From NCBI GenBank assembly GCA_020064725.1, contig JAGTWJ010000019.1, positions 496,001 through 560,000 on the forward strand: 64,000 bases of DNA, in the 5' to 3' direction. How positions within the stretch are numbered: position 1 is the first letter of the stretch; the number at the start of each line of letters is the position of its first letter. Shown here piece after piece: positions 11,694 to 23,175 of this stretch. The notes beneath the pieces are model-generated. The model was not told the DNA's origin. It saw nothing but the letters and a program-made list of their open reading frames with translations, and did not search any database. A program made the position numbers and the translations under genes. Origin of the DNA: Drechslerella dactyloides (lineage: Eukaryota; Ascomycota; Orbiliomycetes; Orbiliales; Orbiliaceae).

Positions 11694-13579
11694 TCAGCCG
11701 AGCTGGCTGTCTCTGTAGCCCGGGTACTCGCTGTCGAATGTGTTCTGCGTGTCCGTCGGCTCATATGGAAACGCGAGCGCGTAACCTTCACGGTCTCCCG
11801 TATACGCGTCATCACAGGGATTGTACCAGTCTTTGCGAGCGGGCGTCTCGTCAAATTCGTGCTTCTCCTCGTCCTCAGCGTCGCTTACGGTGCGGTCGTC
11901 CTCTTCGCTGTCGCTTTCTGGTACCAGGGAACCTTCAGCGGCACGGTCATAGAGGAGAGGGTATGGTTCTTGATCTTCATCTTCCTCCTCGTTGCCGTAT
12001 ACCGTCCCATAGCCCTCTTCTTCGACGTCAACGTCGCGACCTTGCTCGTTATCTAATCTTTGGGAAGCGGTTATATTGTTTTTGTCTTCCTCAGCGTCAT
12101 CCCCGCCACTGGGTTGCTTGTGGCTCGGTCTCGTGAACCAGGCAACTTCCTGAGTCTCGACCTCATCATCATCATCTTCCTGGGAGCATACGCTAGGCGT
12201 TCGCCATCCGTCGGACTCGGTAAACGAGTGCGATAACGGGTACGTCGATATATTATAATAGTCATCGGTGTCGCCAGTCCAATTGAGGGAGAGACCTTCG
12301 TCTGAGTCCCAGAGAATCGCGGCGGTGATTTGGACGTCCTCCAGAACATCGTCGTTCCGTCGTACGCCAGACACATGCACGGTCTGTAGTTTTTCCCACC
12401 CCCATATTTTCAGTCTTTCGCAGATCATCCAATCCACATCAGCTATGCACAGGTTGTCGGAATCATCACGGGGGAAACCGACGTGTAGGGTTTTCAGGTT
12501 TGGGAGATCGCCGATGGAGTCGAGCTCCATTTCGTCGCAATCCTGTTCCGTTTTGATGCGTAGATACTCTAAATTCGGGAATATGTGAGCGATCTCCTCC
12601 AGGCCGGCCCGTCTTACGCCGAACGAAGTGTGCAGGAACAGAGAAGTCACGCTGGGGAAGCGGAAAGTCTCCATATAGTCTGGATTGGATTGGATAGATT
12701 CCGGGTAGGCGCGCGACAGCGAGTCGATCCGTAGATACAATTCCTTAACTGTCGAAGTGGCTAGAGGGTAATAGTAGAACCATGGGTTCGAAGGTAGACC
12801 TCTCATGTTATCCCCAGAGTGTGACCTTTGAACTGATAACTTCTCGAGAGCGGTTGGAAATTTGATTTCAGATAATACGATTCCGCCAATGTCCGCGCTC
12901 TGGATTTGTTTCTCCCCGACAAATTCCTGTTCCTTCTCTCCAATGGTGGCGAGGTTCTCCTCGAACGATTGTTCGTCAAACATTTCGAAGGCATTGATAG
13001 CTATGTCGGTAATGTTATTGTAGGCAGAGAACCCTGATATTTTTCGCATTACGCCAACGTAGAGATTGTTCTCGAGGGCTGACGAGAACGCGTAATTGAG
13101 CTCCAGTTTCTTGAGATTTGGGAACAGGTCGATTGCGCTAGTGTATCGAAGCAATAGAGCCTCTGAGAGGGTGTCCAGGTTGACGGAGCTGTATTCGCGA
13201 AACGGAACATGCATTCCTGCGGTCAGCGCATTCATGTGTCCATTCGACCGCTGAAGTCGCGAACACTCGCTTACCGAATGCAAGGGCGCATCATCTCCAG
13301 CCAACCGCCGGCCTGGAAGGCGGTAGGCCGCCCCAAAGCGTTGAACTTGAGACCAGAGAACCGCATTTCGAAAGTGAGATAGTACCAAATTCGCGAGCAG
13401 TGCGCAAACGGCTCGAGGTCGTCTAGAAAGGACAGGATCAAAAGGTGGAGCTCAGTCGGCAGTGACATCAGCGGGCACCCCTGGCGCGGCGGCGGAATCA
13501 TGGGCGCTATATGCCGGGGAGCGGGCGGGGAGTCGCCGCTGAGATCGCTGAGATCGCTACCGTCGAAGACGGAACCCAT
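11694..13579 (-). CDS. F-box and leucine-rich-repeat-like protein with acidic tail
   Basis: Likely substrate-recognition subunit of an SCF ubiquitin ligase. Exons (minus strand) 13579-13275 and 13188-11694; the intron has donor GTAAGC, branch GCTGAC and acceptor ATACAG, and the product is 599 residues. The F-box is near residues 38-70 (LMSLPTELHLLILSFLDDLE). Downstream are irregular LRR-like units: LFPNLKKLELNYA, FPTALEKLSVQRS, STVKELYLRIDSL, FPSVTSLFLH, FPNLEYLRIKTE and LPNLKTLHVGF. The last about 170 residues are acidic and low complexity. A closer acceptor (13215) breaks the frame, so the 86-nt intron is preferred. The tail contains a 14-nt exact match to the TIR core described at 7466. 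The substrate cannot be deduced. Confidence 0.75.
12128..12141 (+). repeat. TIR-core match inside the F-box gene tail
   Basis: GTCTCGTGAACCAG is identical to positions 3-16 of the arm at 7466-7488. It lies in the coding frame of the acidic tail, read on the opposite strand. No partner arm was found nearby, so it may be a remnant or chance. Confidence 0.4.
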
Positions 13580-14708
13580 ATTGCAAACGCTGTCTAGTCA
13601 ATCCGGCTTCGAGCTAGGATACGAGCGATCTAGGTAGGTATCCTTGGGTCTCGTGAAGTATCAAAGTTGGAGCTGCTGAAATATTGGCAACGTCGCGCGC
13701 GGCTGAGGTTGCAATTTCGGGCTCGGATGTGTGGTTTGTTATATAACAAGAGGTCTGAGTGGAGCTATCCGTACCCAGATGGAGCTTTGAGTCAAAGTGC
13801 AGGTTCCATTGGCGAATGCAGCTTGACGACTCAGAGCGCAGCTGGCGCGCAGATGAATTCCCAGGGTCCATATCCAATGCCGTCCTTGTAGCTGCAGGTG
13901 TACCAGGTGCCCAACCGGGATTGGGAGTCATATCGCGCCACACACTTGGCTCGGGATCACCCACCTTGATCTGATCCTACCGGTTAGCATTCCCAATCAA
14001 GTGAGTGCCTGAAGGTGTAACTCCGCGATAACGTTATTGCGACAAGTCAGGAGGAGAAGCTTTTTTTTTTGGATTAAGTAAGTACTTACATATATATACT
14101 AGTTATACCATGTAAGTATGAAAAGTCTTGTCGACAAGACTTTTTGTACTTCGTGTATCCACGAATTCAAAACTTCTTGCTTTAAAATGTAATCTGAGCC
14201 GCAATAAACAATAGTTAGCCAAATAACATTGGAAACGTTCAAAATGGAGTCGCATTTGAATTGAGGGAGTCCGGTCTCATAAATCAGATTGGCTGATGTT
14301 CGAGATATATATTTTCAACCTATCTCCACAGAACGAAGCAAAGAAAACTCTGCACATGTCACGTTCCGCGTTCAGAAAGTAACGGATTCCCTCCCTTACA
14401 TTTATAATATATAACTATTGGGCTATCATTACAGTATACCTCTGTGTACGGCATACGTCAAAGCCATAAAAAATACATATAGCTCAAAATTCTGGACATC
14501 CTTGCTTGGGCAGCCCCAGAGCTTGAATATTGACACCCGAGCGACCATTACAAATTGTTCAATATACAGGCATAATATATTAATAGATGTGAGTATATAC
14601 AGTTCTAGACGACCACGACGTATCCGTATAACATATAAGTACATTTACACCCGTTTCGCCCTAGTATAGGGCGGGCTGGGTCGGTATTGAATGCGAGAGC
14701 GAGCAGTC
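13580..14708. other. Intergenic, AT-rich
   Basis: No supported gene. TGGGTCTCGTGAAGTATC at about 13644-13661 shares nine bases with the TIR core. From about 14060 the sequence becomes strongly AT-rich with short palindromes (AGTCTTGTCGACAAGACT at 14122-14139). Confidence 0.5.
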
Positions 14709-15617
14709 TTAGATCACCTGAGTGACGTTATAGCTCGAACTGGTGGTATCGATCGTCAAACTGCAGAATTTTCGGCCCGCAGCATAGACGTCGCTCAGGG
14801 GAACATGGATGAATTTCGGGGTCGAACCCTCAAACGACTGCGCTCCCATCACTCCCTGCATGTTCTCAGCGGTGGCGTCGAAGACATGCGAGATGTCGAA
14901 AACACCAGGCTTATTCTCCCAGATCGTCAGACCGAACTCCCGGTATCCCTTCTTGAAGTTCTTCGGGTCCGAGTTCGTTGGCGCCGCCTTATCGAGGACT
15001 CTCCACCAGACGTGATAGTGAGAGATTCCATTGCCGTCGTGGCCGTGGTAGTTGAAGATGATGCTGAAGCTGAACAGTCCTGAGTGCTCGATGGCGGCAA
15101 GCGTCAAGTCTCGCCAGAAGACAGCTACAGAGTTCCTCGGAAGGCAGCCTCCGGTGCCTTTGCCGCATTTTTCGGGGTCAACGGGCAGTGATCGCTCTGG
15201 GACAGTGGGTTTGCTATAGACTGGCTCGTCCACGGACATGACTCCATTCATGGAAAACCAGACGACATTGCTCGTTTTGCCGTAAATTGTAACGGGGAAG
15301 GCAGGCTCGAATCTGAACCAGGCGTCGTCGACTGTCATGAGGTAGTCCTTTGACGTGTAGCTCCCTGCTTCCCATGGAGTTACAAGGAATGATTCGCCGG
15401 CACGTGCTATATATATATACGTGTAAGTGTATGATGTTAAAGAAAAGCTGCCATCGAAAGGTGATAATATAGTAGGTCTGATGACAGCGATTTTTGAGTC
15501 AAGCTTTTCTTAGCCAGGATACAACTTACGGGCTTCCATATCACGGGCAACAGGCCGTAGCACAGCACTGGACGCTGTAGCTACCAGCACGGCAGCCAAG
15601 GTCGCTTTGAGAACCAT
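14709..15617 (-). CDS. Secreted protein of unknown function, possible beta-sandwich domain
   Basis: Exons (minus) 15617-15530 and 15406-14709; the 123-nt intron has donor GTAAGT and acceptor ATATAG, and the product is 261 residues. The N-terminus is a textbook signal peptide: MVLKATLAAVLVATASSAV followed by a likely cleavage region. The mature part is rich in aromatic residues and beta-type pattern: FEPAFPVTIYGKTSNVVWFS followed by MNGVMSVDEP, and later NSVAVFWRDLTL, GLFSFSIIFNYHG and YREFGLTIWEN. The 'yG-x-aromatic-x-x-NG' pattern loosely recalls nidogen-type (NIDO) or adhesin beta-sandwich domains, but this is inference only. The conserved cysteines are few. There is an NVT glycosylation sequon near the end. 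It stands alone between two gene-free stretches. No enzyme motif seen. Confidence 0.7.
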
Positions 15618-17825
15618 AGCGCTCGCACGTAATAGATATCGACTCTAAATACTTAGTTCAATGATGGCTCAAACGGTATGGTTTTGTTCAGCACAAAGAA
15701 ACAGTCGTGAGAGTTGACGCCGCTGGAGGATAATTTTCGCCTGCGTGAGGACGAAAGATTGAACTGGAAGGGCTGTGGCAATTCATATACCTATATACGT
15801 ACACACAGACAGATACATCCAGCCAATATGTATCCGTATAAGGATATTCAAGTCGACATTCAATCGAACATCGTGCTCCCATTCTAAGCACCGCCCCTTC
15901 ATCAGGGATATGACAACAATGCCAATTGAAATTTGAGCAGATCCCACAAGAACACGGCAGCTGCGCACGTCTATTGCTGGTAGTATCCGCCTCCACTCCC
16001 AGCGTCAATAGCGTGCATCGTTACGTTAACGACAGCCTGATATATGCATATCCTGTACATGTGGGAAGCCTATGCTTATATATTAGACAGCTTCTAACGT
16101 CGGCAGGTGTCCCTTAGCCACACGCAATTGGGGTAACGGTCCAAGGCCAGCAAGCGGATATACGCATATACATGGGCTGGATAGCTGTCGTCTACTAGTA
16201 TGCTAGCTAATTAACCGATCGGGAGAGTCGGCGTGTCTGCAAATTAACTAGCTAAGCTTCCTTGGCCTTCCTTCTCTTCTACGTTTCTTGCGATTTATGA
16301 TCAATTGTCTTCAACCGACAGCACTGCAGCGCGAGCCAATTCTTCATCATCCAGACCAAAGCTACAGGCCTAAGCGAAACCAAGATATGCTTGAGGGTGC
16401 TAGAGATCGCTAGAGCTCGCTCGAGGCCGTATAAAATTATATACCGCAGCCGTGTAACTTCTAAAATAGGAAATCAATTCATTCGAGTCGTGGAAGGGAC
16501 GGCAGATGGCTCGGCAATGTGGTATTTTGATTGGTGACGACAAAACCCGGTCAATCAATGCGTGTAGTCCGGTTCGAGCCGATGCCCCCACATTCCGAAT
16601 CGATCTTGCATCATCGGGGTTTGGCCACTTTAGACGAGGGGATTTGACGTTTTGTTAAGCATTGGATCCTGGACAGGTGCTGAATCCAGGATATCGATTT
16701 GAGTATGCAACGTCACATAGATATAAACGGAACCCTGTAATTTACCGCATGTTTAGCGGGCCGTTAACTTCGGCGATTCGGCTGATCGATTAACTGCGTC
16801 TTAGATGATAGCATAGTCAAGGAAGAATCTTCAGGACCAATTATATGTCCTCAACTTCTATATATCGAGTAAGTAGTTTTTCTCGTGAAATTTCGCTTAC
16901 TGTTGTATTCTAGAGAATCATACATATACAGTTGTCTCGCCAGCCGGACTGTAGTAAGGTTATAACGATCACGGACCTGGACAAATACCCCAGAAAAATT
17001 TCCAACTTGAATGCCTACAACTGGGCAGCTGGGTCCCGAAAGGAAGATCAATGCCTATACTATGATCACAAGTCGTTCGGACTACCATGGCGAGGGCTAA
17101 CGCGAGCCAGCCGATCCTGAAATGTGCAGAATTCGAATTCATTGGCCAAGTCAGCTCGGATTGATGTAGAGTTGGAGCACAGACAATGGAGGGATTGTTG
17201 AGAATTGAGCCCATAGTGCTACAGATGAACTAGTCCGAGAAGTTACAAGTCATTAGATGCCGAAATCCATGCATCCATCGATATATATGCCAAAATTTTG
17301 CAACGGCAGGGGCTCTTCTGCCACATTATACTTGCATCATCAAAATATTATCATAGACCAAATCGCCATCATATTATTATAGCCGAACCCATCCTGATTG
17401 ATGTGAAACTATAAATTTATGCAACGGCCCGGGCCGATCCACGCAACGGGATACAGAGATATGTCTCACGGACCACCTTTCCATCTCTTTGTTGTTTTCG
17501 TGTACCAAATATCTATAAACAAGTTCAAGTTTATCAAGTTTATCAAGCCATCTCGGAGCTGCGTGCTCACGCCTAAAAGTTGTATTCCTTCTGGAACAAA
17601 CGCTGGATGCGTAAAAGGCCATGGAGAATCTCAGGCTCTTTCATTCGAAACAAGAAGGTAATATGGTTCTAATGACCCCCTAAGATAACCTGCTTGCCTT
17701 GACGCCAGGTGCCACGAGAATATTGATCCGTAATATTCGTATAATTATCAAAACGCCGTATAGATGCAGGCGATAGCTACAGCTAGCTCGATAGCCATCC
17801 ATCTCTAAGTTGTGTTACCGCACCC
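15618..17825. other. Gene-free AT-rich stretch with degenerate repeat words
   Basis: 2.2 kb without a supported gene; the ORFs are short and on both strands. Many CTAGCTAG, TATATA and palindromic words occur. It contains a TIR-like sequence at 16922-16951 and a second related motif at 16872-16895. GGTTCGAGCC at 16568-16577 resembles a tRNA B box but has no matching tRNA fold. Confidence 0.5.
16922..16951 (+). repeat. Solo TIR-like sequence related to the intron element
   Basis: Aligned without gaps to 7456-7485, 24 of 30 positions match, including ATATAC upstream and GTTGTCTCG. No inverted partner is seen within about 500 bases, so it looks like a solo or decayed end. Confidence 0.5.
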
Positions 17826-18627
17826 TCACTGCTGCCCTTCGACCAGCGCGACAATTCCACACTGCACGCTCCCCGTGTCCGCCATGATCTTGCCCACGGC
17901 ATCTCGCACGGCCTCGCTCGCCAGCAGATCCTCCCCGTCGGCTTCCACGAGCTCTGCGATCTTCTTCTGTCCTGTCCGGTTGCCATCCATCTCGTAGACG
18001 CCCTTATCTCCGTCGTTGCCGCGCACGAACGCGATGTAATGGTAATCAACCTCGGCTTCCGCGTCCGGGGCCTCCGTTTCGCCGGCCTCCGCTGCCTCTT
18101 TATGCGCGGCTGCGAGACTTGGCGATTTGATGAGAAGCTCTGCGCGTTCGGCGGGGGTCAAGGGTGTAGCTTCAGCTAGCAGTTGCGCGAGGTTGGAGTC
18201 TGGCGCAATGTGCTGGCGTGCAGAGCCGTTCAGGACGGAGTGCAGGAGAGCCATAAGGCCGCAGGCATTCTTGATGGTCTGCTTGATGAAGAGAACCGGG
18301 CCCTCGGGGGTTGCGGCGGCGTAATCTTCGTCACGGCGCTTGGAGGGGTCGTCGCTGGTCGGGTAGATGAAGATGAGGGCGTGTGCCGGGCGGGGAATGA
18401 AAGCGAGGAGGTCGTGGTCTGTGAGGGAGTAGACGTCCGTGAAGGAGAGCGTGGGGGAGATGCCCAGCTTGTGGGCGAGAGATGTGAAAGTCATCGGGTC
18501 TGCGGGGTAGTAGAAGGCGTGTTAGCTGACGATATCTATAAAACGCGGGGATGCATGGCGGGGTACGCGCGGATAGATACGTACTTGATTCGAGAGGGAT
18601 GAAAGCGACACGCTTGATTTCAGTCAT
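17826..18627 (-). CDS. YUH1: Ubiquitin carboxyl-terminal hydrolase, UCH (C12) family
   Basis: Cysteine protease that removes small adducts from the ubiquitin C-terminus and processes ubiquitin precursors. Exons (minus) 18627-18585 and 18499-17826; the 85-nt intron has donor GTACGT and acceptor CCGCAG, and the product is 238 residues, the size of yeast Yuh1 and UCHL1/L3. The catalytic set is complete: Gln88 (oxyanion) and Cys94 in KQTIKNACGLMALLHS, His168 in DYHYIAFV and Asp186 in YEMDGNR. The N-terminal LGISPTLSFTDVYSL region matches the ubiquitin-binding part of the family. The crossover loop (about residues 146-164) is Ala/Glu-rich. The first exon is short but completes the conserved N-terminal strand, supporting the start. 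Single-domain protein, likely cytosolic or nuclear. Confidence 0.93.
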
Positions 18628-19106
18628 GTTGACGAGGGCGAAGCCGATATATTTGTAATGCTCTAGATGTTCGTGGCCGTGTAGAGGAGGATGTGTTCCG
18701 GTGATGGTGAGCTGGAGGGAGTGGCTTATATGTCGCGGTAGTAGGATTGCCAACACGCGCGAGTCACTGAGCTCGCAGTCACGATTACGCGATGACAACT
18801 GCCAAGTAGGATTGGTCCCGCAAGCCAGATCACACAAAGAGTAGGATCACATAACGACGTTTCGTCATCTCGACTGGATTTATTTATATCTTAGCAGGCA
18901 CTAGCGGGGAATAGGTTTAGAAAAGCTGCCTGGAGAGTCATCGCGCTGAAGTCCTTCTTATTCATGACTAACCAGGGTATATCGCGTCTCCACAAATCAC
19001 ATATCATACATCCATGCAGCTCCACAAGTGCAATTCTCCGCGGACGCTCGACAAAATGGCAATGCCACAACCTTCCAAAGACAATCTCACAGCCAAATAG
19101 ACAGAA
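18628..19106. other. Intergenic between two minus-strand genes
   Basis: 479 bases holding the promoter of the UCH gene and the 3' end of Prp22. No gene or repeat seen. Confidence 0.6.
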
Positions 19107-22100
19107 CTAACCCCAGGTGCCGCCACCACCACCTCTGCCCTGCCGCCTTTGCGCCGACAGCCGCCAGTCGTCCCCGTCCGAGAACCGATTATACAGCGGC
19201 TGGATCTTCTCGTTCCTCTTCCGCTTGCTCAACCTATCCGTCGGCGCGACCCTGAAGAACCGCGGTGCCGCGTCGACAAGCCACTAGACACATAACCGTC
19301 AACCACTGTCCATTCATGACATGTTGCGGGAAAATACAATTGTAAAACATACCTTCGGTTCAATGGCCGTCGTGCAGTGCATGTACTCTTTCGTTGTCAG
19401 CACAAGCGTATGGTAGATCACATGCTCCGCTGGCTTGCCAAAAAGCGCCGAGCTAGGGTGCATGTACACCGGCGTTCCCTCCGTCAAAGTCTTATACCCC
19501 TCCGTCGGGTCTTTCCTCGCGGCGTGCTTGAAGAAGCCCGTGCACAGCGCCTGCCGGACCTTCATCGTATTCCGGCCGCAGCTGACGATGCGGTTGTTGT
19601 ACCGCTCCATGATGGACACCAGCTGCTGCCGGACATCCTGTGCTCGCCGCATGGATCTCGCCTGGATGAAATTCTCGAAGCACCATGGCGAAGCAAAGTT
19701 ATTCTGCTTCCACGAGTTGTACACGTTGAGAAGCGTTAGATGGTCGCCGTGCGGATCGTGGAATTTGGCCTTCTTCTGATCCGCCTGTTGCTGCTTCTCT
19801 TTCGGTCGGTAGAACACTGTCTGCACCTGCAGCATGGCGACTATCGTAAGCAGCTCATCGGAACAGCCCATATCAACGGACGCGATAAGGACCTTGCTGA
19901 GACCAGGGTCCATGGGGAAGTCTGCCATTTTCCTGCCAAGTCGCGTAAGCAGGCCTTCGTCATCGAGCGCACCGAGTCCATATAGCTCCTCCAGGGCGTT
20001 CAGCATGGTGTTTGTCGGCGGCGGGTCCATGAAGTCGAAGTGTAGCAGATCGTTGATCCCCATGGCTTTCAACATCAAGATGGTATGAGCCAAATTCTGG
20101 CGCTGGATTTCGGGAATCGAGGACGGCAGCATTTCGCTCTGAAACGCAGCTTCGGTATATAATCGATAGCACTTGCCAGGGCCAGTGCGGCCGGCACGGC
20201 CAGCCCGCTGCTTCGCCTGCGCCTGTGAGATGGGCGTGACAACCAACGAATCCATCCCGAGCTTCGGATCGAAGGCGTTCTGCTTAACGAAACCGGGATC
20301 AATCACGAAGTAAATCTGATCGATGGTGATGGATGTCTCCGCGATATTTGTCGCGATAACCACCTTTCTGCTCCCCGGTGGTGCCGGTTCGAAAATCCGA
20401 CTCTGCATCTCTGACGGTAGGGCCGAATACACAGGCAAGATGATAAGTTCGGGCACGGCTGGCCCGAGCGCCTTCATGCGCTCGTAGAGAATCTCGCACG
20501 CCGTGTCGATTTCCTCTTGTCCCGTTAAGAACAGCAGAATATCGCCAGGCGGCTCAGATAGATGGATTTGCATGACGGTGATCAGAGCAGCATCGAGATA
20601 ATCAGACTCCGGCTCCTTCGTATACAGAATCTCGACGGGAAACGTCCGGCCAGGTATCGAGAAGATAGGGCACTCGTTGAAATAATGCGAGAACTTCTCT
20701 GCATCAAGCGTCGCAGAGGTGACGATGAGCTTCAAATCCGGTCGTCGCTTGATCGTTTCTATACTACTGTTAGCCATGGTATGCACGGATAATAGTCAAT
20801 CGAGGTGATACATACTCTTCAGGAGCCCAAACAGGACGTCGGTGGCGATTGTCCGCTCGTGGGCTTCGTCCAACATGATGACAGAGTATCGCTTCAGATC
20901 AGGGTCCAACAAGACTTCTCTCTGCAGCATACCGTCCGTCATGTACTTGATCTTCGTCTCCGGGCTCGTGCAATCCTCGAAACGAATCGTATACCCGACC
21001 TCTTGGCCAAGCTTGCAGCCTACCTCCTCGGCCACACGCTTCGCAACGGACATCGCCGCCACACGTCTGGGCTGCGTGCAGCCGATCATCCTGCGGTCCG
21101 CGAATCCCGCCTCGGCGAGATATTGCGTCATTTGCGTCGTCTTGCCGGACCCGGTGTCGCCGACGACGATAAGGATCTGGTTGTCGTGGACGGCCTTGGT
21201 GATCTGGTCGCGGAACTTGAACACGGGGAGCGATTCTCGCTGTTCCTTGATGGATAGCGATGTCCGTTTCCCGTAGCTTTCATTCTTGCTCATCGTGACG
21301 CGTTTCCACTCCGGCACGTCACTCGCTTTGCTGACCTGATTGCGCACGTCGGTTGCGAACTGCCGTTCCGCAGCCATGGGGTCGTTCCATTGTGCTTGCA
21401 GATCTACATTTTGTGCGGCCTCGGTTGCGGCGTCCTGCTGTTGCTGCTGCCGTATATCTCGCCGCTCTTTCGCCAACGTCGTTCCAGACATGGCAGCGCG
21501 ATTCATCGAGCCGTCGGGGGCTTTGACGACACGAATGGGTGACAGCTCGAGACTCTGCTTCGTCTGGCCAGCGAGGAAAGGCGGCTCATCCTCTCGCACT
21601 TCGATATCCACGTCCTCTTCCAGCTCGCCGTTCTCCATCGGCTCGTCGTAACCAGCATCGATATCCGGGTAGTCGGCGGCGCTGATGGCACCAGAGGCGA
21701 TAAGTTGCTTGATCTCCCAGCGTTCAGGCGAAGTCAGCCGCTTCTTATTCCGCGGTTTGCCGTCGTCGTCATCCTCGAATACGGGCACTTCTTCGTGCAC
21801 ACCGAGTCTCCGCGACAGCTTGGACGTGTTCGCGCCAGAAGCTATTCGCTTCTCGGGGATCATGTCGCGGCCTGTCGCCTGGTCGACTTCCTTCATAGAT
21901 AAGCCGATCCGGTTGCCTTCGAGCGAGATGACCTTGACCTTCACAGGCTGCCCACGCGAAAGGAGGTCGGAAGGGTGGTTGACGCGACCTTGGTTCTGAA
22001 TCGCGGAGATGTGGACTAGGCCGTCGACTTTGCCCTTCACACCCTTGAGGTTTACAAAGACACCAAAGTCCTTGACGCCGGACACGGTGCCATCGTAGAC

Positions 22101-22966
22101 TTTAAACATGACCGGCGCATCATCGAGGTCGCGTGCGGGCGGCCGTCGGAATTCGTCGTCGTTGTCGTAATCGTCGTGCCGTCGCCCGCGGGGTCGATCT
22201 TTGTCGTACCGCCCACCGCCACCGCGGCTCGGTCGATCATAATCGCTGTCTTTGCCACGCTTGGGGCTGCGATCGCGTCCGTAACCTGGTGAGCGAGAGC
22301 GACTTCGCCGTCGAGACTTGCCGTACCGCCCACTATCTCGGTCGTCGCGCGGCGGGCTTGGGCTTCGCGTGCGTTTCCGCGTCCGCTCAGCGCGAGCTTT
22401 ACCCTCTAGACTCTCAAGAAGGGCGAGGGTGTCGTCTATCGCGTCCGGTTCTTCCCTCTGCTTGCCCTTGTCGCCACCGTTCCTACCGCCACCAGCCTCT
22501 GCGTCTCGTTCGGCTTTATCGTATTCGGCCTTCCAGGGCGTGTCTTCCGTGTCCGGCAGCGCGAGCCCCTTGAACACGCGTGACTTCTTCTCGAGATCTT
22601 CGAAGGCGGATAGACCATCGGTATCGGCCATTTCGACATCGTCATTCTTCTTAGACTTCTTGTTCTTGTGGCGCGGGTGCATTGTAAGGATCAGCCGGTC
22701 AACAGACTCGGCGAGAGAGTTGGGGAAGTCGACGCCCATGGCGGAGAGGCGGGACTTGAAGTCGGCGAGAGAGTTGGACTCATTGTGCAGGCTGATGATG
22801 AATTCGGCGAGGGTCTTGTCGTTACTGCACGCATGGCGTTAGCTAAGGCCCGCTGTAGGGGACGGTGAAATCGAAGAACCTACATTCCCAAATGATTGGT
22901 AAGCTCACTGGTGATCTTGGAGACGAGCGAGAGGAGCTCGAGGCTCTGGAGGTCCTCGAGACTCAT
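19107..22966 (-). CDS. prp22: Pre-mRNA-splicing DEAH-box ATPase Prp22 (DHX8 family)
   Basis: Nuclear spliceosomal helicase that releases mature mRNA after the second splicing step. Exons (minus) 22966-22884, 22824-20816, 20758-19353 and 19283-19107; the product is 1,224 residues, the usual length. The N-terminus has a conserved helical segment, then an RS/basic region. An S1 RNA-binding domain follows (VMFKVYDGTVSGVKDFGVFV, then GLVHISAI). The helicase core has Walker A GDTGSGKTTQ (about residue 583), DEAH (about 680-683), SAT in IVTSATLDA, and QRAGRAGRTGPG as motif VI. The C-terminal helicase-associated and OB parts include YMHPSSALF. The last exon encodes a Gly-rich tail ending GGGTWG. The 208 bases upstream are shared with the divergent SDR gene. 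Confidence 0.95.
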
Positions 22967-23175
22967 GGCGACGGTGGTGGCGATGATTGTCGATGTCGTC
23001 GAGGAGCGCTAGCGCAAGAGGAAGTTGATCCCTCAAGTCGCCATGAGTAAGGGCCGGCCGCCGCCAAGAAACGTGAACGCGACAAACCAACCACACCGCA
23101 ACACATTTCAGTTACACCTTCGGATCCGGATCCCGCCATCCGGATATTTCTATCTCGACATTGCACCCACCCGCC
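22967..23175. promoter_or_regulatory. Shared divergent promoter of Prp22 and the SDR gene
   Basis: Only about 209 bases separate the two opposite ATGs, so both promoters and leaders must lie here. No clear TATA box seen. Confidence 0.6.

Noticed and set aside
13614..13964. 116-codon minus-strand ORF upstream of the F-box gene
   Set aside because: Low-complexity, no family, and overlapped by equally open plus frames.
16566..16580. GGTTCGAGCC, a tRNA B-box-like word (also GGTTCGAATGC at about 25985)
   Set aside because: No acceptor, D or anticodon stem can be folded around either site.
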